This document shows positions 7,912 to 14,254 of a stretch of DNA of 19,912 bases, in pieces. Position 1 is the first letter of the stretch. Each line of letters opens with the position of its first letter. Both the position numbers and the translations under genes were made by a program. The DNA comes from Candidatus Eiseniibacteriota bacterium (GTDB taxonomy: Bacteria; Eisenbacteria; RBG-16-71-46). The notes under the pieces were generated by a model. The model saw only the letters and a list, made by a program, of their open reading frames with translations. It searched no databases and was not told where the DNA came from. The stretch lies in NCBI GenBank assembly GCA_023249815.1, contig JAHFBX010000016.1, positions 1 through 19,912 on the forward strand, given 5' to 3'.

Positions 7912-8268
7912 ATGCGCCTGGCCGCCACGCTGCGCACGGACGAGGCTGGCCGCTACCGCATCCGCACCGTGTTCCCGGCCAGTCATGGCGGCCACGCCGC
8001 GCACGTGCACTTCGAGCTCCTGGAGCCGAGCGTCGGGGGTTTCGTGAACGTGCGACAGGAAGGCCGTCCGGCCCCGACGACCGAGCGCAGCTTCGTCGCC
8101 AAGCTCGGGAGCGATTGCGTGTGGCGACTCCACGTGGACCTGCAGCCGGGGAAGACCATGCCGGCGTCATCGGGCATGGGCGGGTTCGGCCGGCCCCGTC
8201 CGCGCCTCGATGTCGATGCCTGGTACCCGCCGCGCCGCGACACGACCGGAGGCAAGCGGCCACGGTGA
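7912..8268 (+). CDS. Short intradiol-dioxygenase-like protein, possibly truncated or degenerate
   Basis: A 118-aa frame beginning 35 bp after citrate synthase, with a G-rich tract before ATG 7912; GTG 7894 is an in-frame alternative. Its first 40 residues, LRTDEAGRYRIRTVFPASHG then HAAHVHFEL, align with the core of intradiol ring-cleavage dioxygenases, where TD..G.Y.F.T..PG.Y precedes the HxH iron ligands. The HxH (HVH) is present. The iron-binding Tyr of the PG-x-Y motif is replaced by His (PASH), and the N-terminal half with the other Tyr ligand is absent. No matching sequence lies upstream in the frame. It is therefore either a remnant or a minimal beta-sandwich protein with another role. 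Ring-cleavage activity should not be assumed. Confidence 0.55.
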   Translation: MRLAATLRTDEAGRYRIRTVFPASHGGHAAHVHFELLEPSVGGFVNVRQEGRPAPTTERSFVAKLGSDCVWRLHVDLQPGKTMPASSGMGGFGRPRPRLDVDAWYPPRRDTTGGKRPR

Positions 8269-8294
8269 GGTTCTCCGAGCGCCCGCGCAGGTTC

Positions 8295-8303
8295 TGCTAG
8301 GGT
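8295..8303 (+). promoter_or_regulatory. Extended -10 (TGC-TAGGGT) before the hydrolase gene
   Basis: TGC-TAGGGT ends 8 nt before ATG 8312, giving a leaderless or near-leaderless transcript. The hexamer and spacing are identical to those before the BMC-T gene at 12057-12062. No good -35 is visible; the TGn extension may compensate. No Shine-Dalgarno is present before 8312. Confidence 0.35.
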
Positions 8304-8311
8304 GTCCCGCC

Positions 8312-9124
8312 ATGCGCAATGTCATCGTGTTGCTCGTGAGCGCGCTGCTGCTCCTGGCGGGTGGCTCGGCGTGGATCGCGCTCTATCCCTCGGTGCCCGC
8401 GGACCTAGGCGGCGTCGAGAACCTGGATGCCAAATCACTGCACGTGCGCATCCCGGTGGGCGAGGACGACCACCTGGACGCCTGGTACCTGGAGGGCACG
8501 CGTCCCGCGACCGTGGTGCTGTTCGCCGGCTACGCGCGCGACCACCGTCGCATGTGGCGCTATGGACAGTTCCTCCACCACCTCTGCGTGCACGTCCTGA
8601 ACGTGGACTTCCGCTCCGCGCGCCGGTTCGACCGCAAGCCCACCACGCTCGGCTACTGGGAGCTGCGCGACGCGCACGCCGCGCTCGATTGGGTGCGGGC
8701 CCGACCCGGGCTCGCCGGGCATCGCGTGGCGCTGTTCGGGGAGTCGCTCGGCGGCTCCACGGCGATCGCGCTCGCGGCCGAGCGCCCGGACGTGGCGGCG
8801 GTGGTCGCCGATTGCCCGTTCGCGAGCGCGGACGCGGCGATCGCAGACGGCTTCCAGTACGTGCTCCACCTGCCGGCGTTCGCGCTGGCGGAGCTGGCGC
8901 GCCAGGTCGGCAAGCTCATCACCGGCCACGACCCCGGCGAACTGGACGTGACGCCCGCGCTCCGCAGCTTGAACGGCCGTCCCGTGCTGCTCATCCAGAC
9001 ACGCATGGGGGACCGCTTCTCGCGCAAGCAGGTCGAGCGCCTCACCGCGTCGCTCGGACTCGCGGGTGAGACGTGGACGATGGACGACGTGAAGCACACC
9101 GAGGCGTGGATCCATCACCGCTAG
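8312..9124 (+). CDS. Alpha/beta hydrolase, membrane-anchored, interrupted by in-frame TAG
   Basis: As read to the first stop, 270 aa. Residues 4-25 are a hydrophobic N-terminal anchor or signal (NVIVLLVSALLLLAGGSAWI). The core shows the oxyanion region VLFAGYARDH (69-78), nucleophile elbow GESLGGS with S145, acid D234 in IQTRMGDRFS, and catalytic H262 in KHTEAW. All of the triad is present, so the truncated form could be active. The family includes exported esterases and acyl hydrolases; substrate unknown. The protein stops at TAG 9122-9124 in the middle of the final helix. The same frame continues with QYEKRVSVFL, a normal family ending, to TGA 9305-9307 (see next entry). It heads a tightly overlapping set with the DUF72 and MFS genes. 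Confidence 0.85.
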   Translation: MRNVIVLLVSALLLLAGGSAWIALYPSVPADLGGVENLDAKSLHVRIPVGEDDHLDAWYLEGTRPATVVLFAGYARDHRRMWRYGQFLHHLCVHVLNVDFRSARRFDRKPTTLGYWELRDAHAALDWVRARPGLAGHRVALFGESLGGSTAIALAAERPDVAAVVADCPFASADAAIADGFQYVLHLPAFALAELARQVGKLITGHDPGELDVTPALRSLNGRPVLLIQTRMGDRFSRKQVERLTASLGLAGETWTMDDVKHTEAWIHHR

Positions 9125-9307
9125 CAGTACGAGAAACGCGTGAGCGTGTTCCTGCGCGGACGCCTGGGGCTCCCGGCGCCACCCGGCCATGGGCTCGGCG
9201 AGCGCGCCGCGCAGGGCGCGCGCTCGGGCGCGGCGGCCGTGGGGAAGGGGGCGAGCGCCGTCGGCCGCGCGGTCGCGAAGCCGTTCCGCAAGAAGCCCAC
9301 GCCGTGA
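9125..9307 (+). other. In-frame post-TAG continuation of the alpha/beta hydrolase
   Basis: Directly after TAG 9122-9124 the same frame stays open for 60 codons to TGA 9305-9307. It begins QYEKRVSVFLRGRLGLP, the usual last helix of this hydrolase family (consensus-like EEYERRV..FL), then an Ala/Gly-rich stretch and a basic end (AKPFRKKPTP). Third positions are almost all G or C, as in real genes here. The TGA overlaps the GTG of the DUF72 gene (GTGA). Together these features indicate a frame that was, or still is, translated. With readthrough the full protein would be 331 residues including the TAG position. Confidence 0.7.
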
Positions 9308-10101
9308 CGGCGACGGTCCGGCTCGGGACGCAGGGCTGGTCCTATCCCGACTGGCAGGGTGTGTTCTTCCCGCCGGGCTCGAAACAGGAGGATCGGCTGC
9401 CGTTCTACGCGCAGGTGTTCGACACCGTCGAGCTGGACACCACGTTCTACCACGCGCCCAAGGCGACCATCGCGCGCTCGTGGGCACGCCACACGCCGGA
9501 GTCGTTCCGCTTCGCGGCGAAGCTGCCGCGAGACATGACGCACGAGGCGCTGCTCAAGAATGCCGGTGCCGCGCTGGAGGATTTTGCGCGTGCGATGGAG
9601 CCGCTCGGCGAGCGACTCGGTCCGCTGCTGGCGCAGATGCCCGCGGAGTTCCGGCGTGACGAGCACACGCAGCGGGACCTCGGCCTGTTCCTCGCCACGA
9701 AGCCCGGACACGTGCGCCTTGCCGTGGAGTTCCGCCACGCCTCGTGGCACGCGCCCGAAGTGTGGGAGCTGCTCCGCCGCCACGGCGCGGCCGTGGCGTG
9801 GACGGAGTGGCGAGAGCTGCCGCGTGTCACCGAGGTCACCGCGGACTTCCTCTACCTGCGCTGGCTTGGCGACCGTCGCGAGATCGAGCGCTACGACCGG
9901 GTGCAGGTCGACCGCACGGACTCGTTCGACGCCTGGCAGGTCGACCTCGGGCACGCGCTCGGACGCGTGCGCGAGGTGTTCGGCTACTTCAACAACCATT
10001 GGGCGGGGCATTCCCCCGCGAGTGCCAACGAGATGAAGCGGCGGCTCGGCTTGCTCGCGGTGGAGCCGCGCGAGTGCTGGCCGCAGGGCGAACTGTTTTG
10101 A
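9304..10101 (+). CDS. DUF72 family protein (YecE-like)
   Basis: A 265-aa cytosolic TIM-barrel-like protein of normal family length. Family motifs appear in order: GTQGWSYPDWQGVFFPPG (8-25), VELDTTFYHAP (42-52), FRFAAKLPRDMTH (68-80), LAVEFRHASWH mid-protein, and YFNNHWAGHSPASANEM near the end. The biochemical role of DUF72 is not established; conserved acidic, His and Asn residues suggest an enzyme. The start is GTG 9304, whose GTGA overlaps the TGA of the upstream post-TAG hydrolase frame. There is no separate promoter or strong ribosome-binding site, so expression may depend on ribosomes arriving from upstream. Its own stop overlaps the MFS start (TTGA). Confidence 0.88.
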   Translation: MTATVRLGTQGWSYPDWQGVFFPPGSKQEDRLPFYAQVFDTVELDTTFYHAPKATIARSWARHTPESFRFAAKLPRDMTHEALLKNAGAALEDFARAMEPLGERLGPLLAQMPAEFRRDEHTQRDLGLFLATKPGHVRLAVEFRHASWHAPEVWELLRRHGAAVAWTEWRELPRVTEVTADFLYLRWLGDRREIERYDRVQVDRTDSFDAWQVDLGHALGRVREVFGYFNNHWAGHSPASANEMKRRLGLLAVEPRECWPQGELF

Positions 10102-11369
10102 GCGAGGCCGGAGCACCCGTCGCGCCGCCCGCGGTCGGGCCCCGCCGAGCCACGGTGGCGTTCATTTTTGTCACCGTGCTGATCGACGTGCTCGCGATCG
10201 GCCTCATCATCCCGGTGCTGCCGCGGCTGGTCGAGCACTTCATGGGCGGGGACACCGCGCGCGCGGCCAGCATGCTGGGACTGTTCGGCTCGGCCTGGGC
10301 GCTCATGCAGTTCTTGTGCTCGCCGATCTCGGGCTCGCTGTCCGACCGCTTCGGCCGGCGGCCGGTGCTGCTGCTGTCCTGCCTCGGGCTCGGACTCGAC
10401 TACGTGTTCATGGCGCTGGCCCCGTCGCTCGGCTGGCTGTTCGTGGGCCGCGTCATCTCGGGCATCACCGCCGCAAGCTTCTCGACCGCGCTGGCCTACA
10501 TCTCCGACGTGACGCCCCCAGAGAAACGCGCCGCGAGCTTCGGTCTACTGGGCGCCGCGTTCGGCGCCGGGTTCGTGCTCGGACCTGCCGTGGGCGGGCT
10601 GCTCGGGGGCCTGTCGCCGCGGGCACCGTTCTGGGCCTCGGCCGTACTGGCGCTGCTCAACTTCGGCTACGGGCTGTTCGTGCTGCCGGAGTCGCTGGCG
10701 CCCGAGAACCGCCGCGCGTTCGACTGGCGCCGGGCGAACCCGGTCGGAGCCCTGGCGCTGCTCGCGCGCCGGCCCGGCCTGCTCGAGCTGGTCTCGGTGT
10801 ACGGCTTCTACATGCTTGCGCACATGGCGCTCCAGAGCACGTTCGTGCTCTACACCGAGCATCGCTACGGCTGGAGTGCGCGCACGGTCGGCCTGATGCT
10901 CGCGGGCGTGGGGGCTTGCACGATCATCGTCCAGGGCGCACTCGTGGGTCCCGCGGTGAAGCGATTGGGCGAGCGACGCACGCTGCTGCTCGGCCTGACC
11001 GGTGGCACGTTCGGGTTCCTCGCGTATGGCCTCGCGGGCACTGGGGCCGCGCTCATGGCGTCGGTGCCGATCTTCGGTCTCATGTTCTTCACCGGGCCGC
11101 CGCTCCAGGGATTGCTCGCGCGCCGAGTCGCGCCCAACGAATACGGCCTGCTGCAGGGCACGAACGCCAGCGTCATGGGGATCTCCGGCATCATCGGCCC
11201 GGTGCTGTTCACACAGGTGTTCGCCTACTTCTTGAAGCCGCACGGCGGCGTCACGATCCCGGGCGCCCCCTACTTCTGTGGGGCGCTGCTGCTGGTCGCG
11301 GCTATCGCGATGGCGCTGCACGCCACGCGTCACGAACCGTCCGCTCCTGCGCCGACGTCTTCGGGCTGA
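10098..11369 (+). CDS. MFS transporter, TCR/Tet-like family
   Basis: A 423-aa, 12-helix inner-membrane antiporter. Helix 1 reads FIFVTVLIDVLAIGLIIPVL. The loop 2-3 motif A is GSLSDRFGRRPVLLL, followed by LDYVFMALAP and GFVLGPAVGGLLGG, all matching the tetracycline-efflux subfamily. LPESLAPENRR and RRANPVGAL mark the loop between the two six-helix halves. It probably exports a drug or metabolite in exchange for protons. The resemblance is to the whole subfamily, so tetracycline should not be assumed as substrate. I chose TTG 10098 because it overlaps the DUF72 stop (TTGA) and gives a short cytoplasmic N-terminus before helix 1. The gene is convergent with the BMC-T gene; the 37-bp gap shows no clear terminator. 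Confidence 0.88.
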   Translation: MSEAGAPVAPPAVGPRRATVAFIFVTVLIDVLAIGLIIPVLPRLVEHFMGGDTARAASMLGLFGSAWALMQFLCSPISGSLSDRFGRRPVLLLSCLGLGLDYVFMALAPSLGWLFVGRVISGITAASFSTALAYISDVTPPEKRAASFGLLGAAFGAGFVLGPAVGGLLGGLSPRAPFWASAVLALLNFGYGLFVLPESLAPENRRAFDWRRANPVGALALLARRPGLLELVSVYGFYMLAHMALQSTFVLYTEHRYGWSARTVGLMLAGVGACTIIVQGALVGPAVKRLGERRTLLLGLTGGTFGFLAYGLAGTGAALMASVPIFGLMFFTGPPLQGLLARRVAPNEYGLLQGTNASVMGISGIIGPVLFTQVFAYFLKPHGGVTIPGAPYFCGALLLVAAIAMALHATRHEPSAPAPTSSG

Positions 11370-11406
11370 CGAGCGCTCGAGCCAGGCGCGACCGCACGGC
11401 GAGACC

Positions 11407-12048
11407 TCAGCGAGCGGTGGGGGAGCTCTCGGGGCGACCTTTGATGGTTCCGAGCGCGCGGATCGCCGCGGCGCGGGCGGCGTCGATGTCCGCCTCGGGG
11501 CCCGACAGGTAGAGCCGGCCGTACGCGCCGAACAACGACGCGTCGATCAGCTTGACGCGTGCCGCCTTCAGCGCCTCGTTGGCGACGAACGCGATGTAGC
11601 CCGCGGGCTCGCTCTCGAGGATGAACAGCGACTCGCCCGCGATCAACTGGTCGCCGTACCGCATCTTGTTGATGACCTGCGCGTGGTAGGGTTCCACGGC
11701 GCGGATGACCTGGTCCGAGACGACCCGCGGTTGCACGCGGTCGTGCTCGTCGAGGTCGAGGAACCGCAGCACCGCCTGACCGGCGGCCAGCACCTGGCCT
11801 TGGTCCCGGTGGTGGATCTCGAGCAGTCCGAACGCGCGTTCGACGACCATGATCGCGGGTGTCGCCGCCGTGGCCTTGAGCGCCACGTCGGTGATGCGGT
11901 TGATCACCAGCCCCGGCGCGGTCTCGATGAACATGGACGCGTCACCCGCCACGGGCAGGAAGCCGCGCGCGGTCGTCCCGATGAACGCGGCGAGCTGCGG
12001 CTGCAGCGCGTCCAGGAACACGTAGGTGCGCAGACTCACGTCGGCCAT
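11407..12048 (-). CDS. Tandem BMC-domain shell protein (BMC-T type), orphan
   Basis: A 213-aa protein with two copies of the bacterial microcompartment fold. Copy 1 (about 37-97) contains MFIETAPGLVINRITDVALK and IMVVERAFGLLEIHH. Copy 2 (about 140-200) contains LFILESEPAGYIAFVANEAL and VKLIDASLFGAYGRLYLSG. Both follow the BMC plan of strand, E..PG, helix, (D/N)xALKA, strand. Two fused domains normally give a trimeric pseudohexamer that tiles the shell. The N-terminal 36 residues (LRTYVFLDALQPQLAAFIG) are an added segment. No other shell protein, encapsulation-peptide enzyme or signature metabolic gene is in this window, so the gene is isolated here. Similar stand-alone proteins exist, to my recollection, in myxobacterial-type genomes. 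It has its own leaderless-type promoter. Confidence 0.85.
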   Translation of the reverse strand: MADVSLRTYVFLDALQPQLAAFIGTTARGFLPVAGDASMFIETAPGLVINRITDVALKATAATPAIMVVERAFGLLEIHHRDQGQVLAAGQAVLRFLDLDEHDRVQPRVVSDQVIRAVEPYHAQVINKMRYGDQLIAGESLFILESEPAGYIAFVANEALKAARVKLIDASLFGAYGRLYLSGPEADIDAARAAAIRALGTIKGRPESSPTAR

Positions 12049-12056
12049 GGCGAGGC

Positions 12057-12085
12057 ACCCTACGCAGTGGGGGCGCGGTCGTCAA
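12057..12085 (-). promoter_or_regulatory. Promoter of the BMC-T gene, leaderless type
   Basis: On the minus strand TTGACG (12085-12080), a 17-bp spacer, TAGGGT (12062-12057), then 8 nt and ATG 12048. This is the best sigma70-like promoter of the window with such short spacing to the start. There is no Shine-Dalgarno. It lies just after the TGA (12114) that ends the extended ABC-F frame. Confidence 0.55.
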
Positions 12086-12113
12086 CGCGTGGCGCCGGCT
12101 CGACGCGTGAACG

Positions 12114-12242
12114 TCAGCCGAGTTCCCCGAGCCGCTGCCACAGCGACTCCAGCTCGGAGCGAACGCGCTCGTACTCGGTGACGGCACCCTGCGAGCGCGT
12201 GGCATCGTGGTAGAGCTCGGGATCGGCGAGTTGGGTCTCCAG
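12114..12242 (-). other. In-frame post-TAG continuation of the ABC-F protein
   Basis: After TAG 12245-12243 the frame continues for 42 codons to TGA 12116-12114. It reads LETQLADPELY, then TEYERVRSELESLWQRLGEL, the standard second half of the ABC-F/Uup-like C-terminal coiled coil (family-like LEAQLADPELY...EYE.L..ELE.L...WEEL). The sequence before TAG, LEAEIATRETRMR, aligns without any gap to the first half, with the TAG at a position usually Glu. Codon choice remains G/C-ending. This is a strong case that the true or ancestral protein is 651 residues including the TAG position. Confidence 0.75.
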
Positions 12243-14069
12243 CTAGCGCATGCGCGTCTCGCGCGTCGCGATCTCGGCCTCGAGCCGCGCCAGCTCGCGC
12301 TCGCGCCGCCGGCCGGCGTTCTGCGCCGCGCGATCCGGCGTGCGACGGGGCGGCGCCATCGTGGCTGTGGCGCGCGCGGCATATTTCGGCTCGGGAGCGA
12401 CGGCGCCGCCGCGCGGGTTCGAGACCGGCTTCGCGGCGGCGGGCTCGGACACCACGCGCGCGAGTCGCGCCGCTTCGTAGTCGTCATAGCCGCCGGGATA
12501 GAGCACGACGCGCCCGGCGTTCACCTCGATCACGCGCGTGGCGACGCGCGCCATGAGCGAGCGATCGTGCGTCACGACCACGACCGCGCCGGGGTACTGG
12601 GCGAGCGCGTCCTCGAGCACCTCTTTGCCCGCCAAGTCCAGGTGGTGCGTCGGCTCGTCCATGAGCAGCAAGTTGCTTGGCGACAGCAGCAGGCGCGCGA
12701 GCGCCACGCGCTGGCGTTCGCCACCCGACAGCACGCGGCAGCGCTTGAACACGTCGTCGCCCGAGAACAGGAACGCGCCGAGCAGCCCGCGCAGCCGCGG
12801 CCGCCACTCGTCGCTCGCCACGTCCTCCATGGCCCCGAGCACCGTGAGCTGGCCGTCGAGCGTCTCGGCGGCGTGCTGCGCGAAGTAGCCCATGCGCGTG
12901 AGCGGCGGCTGCTCGCGCTCGCCCGACCGCGGCTCCAGCTGCCCGGCGATCAACCGCAGCAGCGTGGTCTTGCCCGCACCATTCGCGCCCACGATCGCCA
13001 GCTTCTCGCCCTTCTCGATCTCGATCCGGGCGTGTGACACGATGTCGGGGCCGTCGGCGTAGCCGAACGACAGGTCGCGGAGCCGGATGAGCGTGCGGCC
13101 GGCGTGCGGCGGATCGGGGAACGCCAGGCGCAGGCTGCGCGCCGAGCGCGGGATCACGACATGCTGTTCCTTCAGGCGCTCGATCTGCTTGCGCTTGCTC
13201 TGGGCCTGGGCCGCCTTCGTGTTCTTGGCGCCGAAGCGCTCCACGAAGCGCTTGAGCTGCGCGATCTTCGCGTCGATCTGCGCGTTGCTCGCCGCGGCCT
13301 GCTCGCGCCGCAGCTCCTTCTCCTCCAGGTAGAGCGAAAAGCGCATGCTGTAGTCGGTGAGCTTGCCGCGGTCGAGCTCGCGCACCTCGTTCGCGACGCG
13401 GTCGAGGAACACACGGTCGTGCGACACCACCACGAGTCCGCCCTGGAAGTCCTCGAGGTAGTCCTCGAGCCATTCCATCGCGGGCAGGTCCAGGTGGTTC
13501 GTGGGTTCGTCCATGAACAGCACCGTGGGCTCCGCGAGCAGCAGCGCGGCGAGCGCGGCGCGCATGCGCCAGCCGCCGGAGAACTCGGCGAGCGGCCGAT
13601 CCTGGTCCGCGGCGGAGAAGCCGAGACCCGACAGCACGCGGCGCGCCTCGGGCTCGAGCGCGTGTTCGTCGTGGTGCTCGAGCTGGTTCTGCAGCGTCCC
13701 GGCACGTTCGAGCAGCGCCTCCAGGTGCGGATCGTCCGGCTTGATCGAGCCCAGCTCCTCGTGGAGCGCGTCGAGTTCGACGCGCAGGTCGAGCAGTGCG
13801 CGATGCGCCTCCATGGCGCGGCCGAGCACACTGCCCTCGTAGCGCTCAGCCGCCTCCTGCGGCAAGTAGCCGATACGCGTGCCGCGCGGACGCACGCACT
13901 GTCCGCTCTCCGGCGTGTACTCGCCGAGTATCAGGCGGATGAGCGTGGTCTTACCGGCTCCGTTCGGGCCGACGAGCGCGCAGCGGTCCCCGGGACCGAT
14001 GACCCAGTTCACGTCGTCGAACAGCACCCGCTCTCCGATGCTGTATCTCAAGTCCTGGAGCTGGATCAC
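12243..14069 (-). CDS. ABC-F family ATPase (ribosome-associated), C-terminus interrupted by in-frame TAG
   Basis: 608 aa as read to the first stop. There is no membrane domain but two ATP-binding cassettes: Walker A GPNGAGKT (34-41) with FSGGW (163-167) and MDEPTNHLD (186-194), then GANGAGKT (361-368) with LSGGE (447-451) and MDEPTHHLD (470-478). Between them lies the charged helical linker (about 240-310) typical of ABC-F factors, which enter the ribosomal E site and act on stalled or initiating ribosomes. A basic, Pro/Ala-rich stretch (540-585) leads to the C-terminal coiled coil, cut by TAG 12245-12243. GTG 14069 is chosen because it begins the first cassette (IQLQDLRYSIGERVLF) and has GGAAG just upstream. 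The open frame beyond it to 14330 is low-complexity. The subfamily (Uup, EttA, YheS or YbiT-like) is not certain. Confidence 0.9.
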   Translation of the reverse strand: MIQLQDLRYSIGERVLFDDVNWVIGPGDRCALVGPNGAGKTTLIRLILGEYTPESGQCVRPRGTRIGYLPQEAAERYEGSVLGRAMEAHRALLDLRVELDALHEELGSIKPDDPHLEALLERAGTLQNQLEHHDEHALEPEARRVLSGLGFSAADQDRPLAEFSGGWRMRAALAALLLAEPTVLFMDEPTNHLDLPAMEWLEDYLEDFQGGLVVVSHDRVFLDRVANEVRELDRGKLTDYSMRFSLYLEEKELRREQAAASNAQIDAKIAQLKRFVERFGAKNTKAAQAQSKRKQIERLKEQHVVIPRSARSLRLAFPDPPHAGRTLIRLRDLSFGYADGPDIVSHARIEIEKGEKLAIVGANGAGKTTLLRLIAGQLEPRSGEREQPPLTRMGYFAQHAAETLDGQLTVLGAMEDVASDEWRPRLRGLLGAFLFSGDDVFKRCRVLSGGERQRVALARLLLSPSNLLLMDEPTHHLDLAGKEVLEDALAQYPGAVVVVTHDRSLMARVATRVIEVNAGRVVLYPGGYDDYEAARLARVVSEPAAAKPVSNPRGGAVAPEPKYAARATATMAPPRRTPDRAAQNAGRRRERELARLEAEIATRETRMR

Positions 14070-14151
14070 CTTCCGGGTTCCCGAGCCGGCCCGGACCGGC
14101 GGGCACGCCGGGCCGCCGGGAGGGGAGGGGCCGGTTCGCCCGTGGTTCCCG

Positions 14152-14181
14152 TTGACCGGACCCGCATGCCGCTCCGATAAT
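14152..14181 (+). promoter_or_regulatory. Sigma70-type promoter of the beta-propeller gene
   Basis: TTGACC (14152-14157), an 18-bp spacer, GATAAT (14176-14181). This is the closest match to consensus in the window. The predicted start is about 67 nt before GTG 14255. The -10 lies inside an 11-bp inverted repeat, CCGAT-A-ATCGG (14174-14184), which reads CCGATTATCGG on the other strand. A regulator, or a divergent promoter for ABC-F, could share it. Confidence 0.55.
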
Positions 14182-14254
14182 CGGCCGGACCCCGCGGTGA
14201 GTCCGCGGCCCCAAGGCCCGTCCGATCCGCGACGAAAGGCGCCCTCGCCCGCAC

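Noticed and set aside
10098..11369. Calling the MFS gene a tetracycline-resistance determinant
   Set aside because: The similarity is to the broad TCR/Tet subfamily; many members export other compounds, and nothing in the context indicates resistance.
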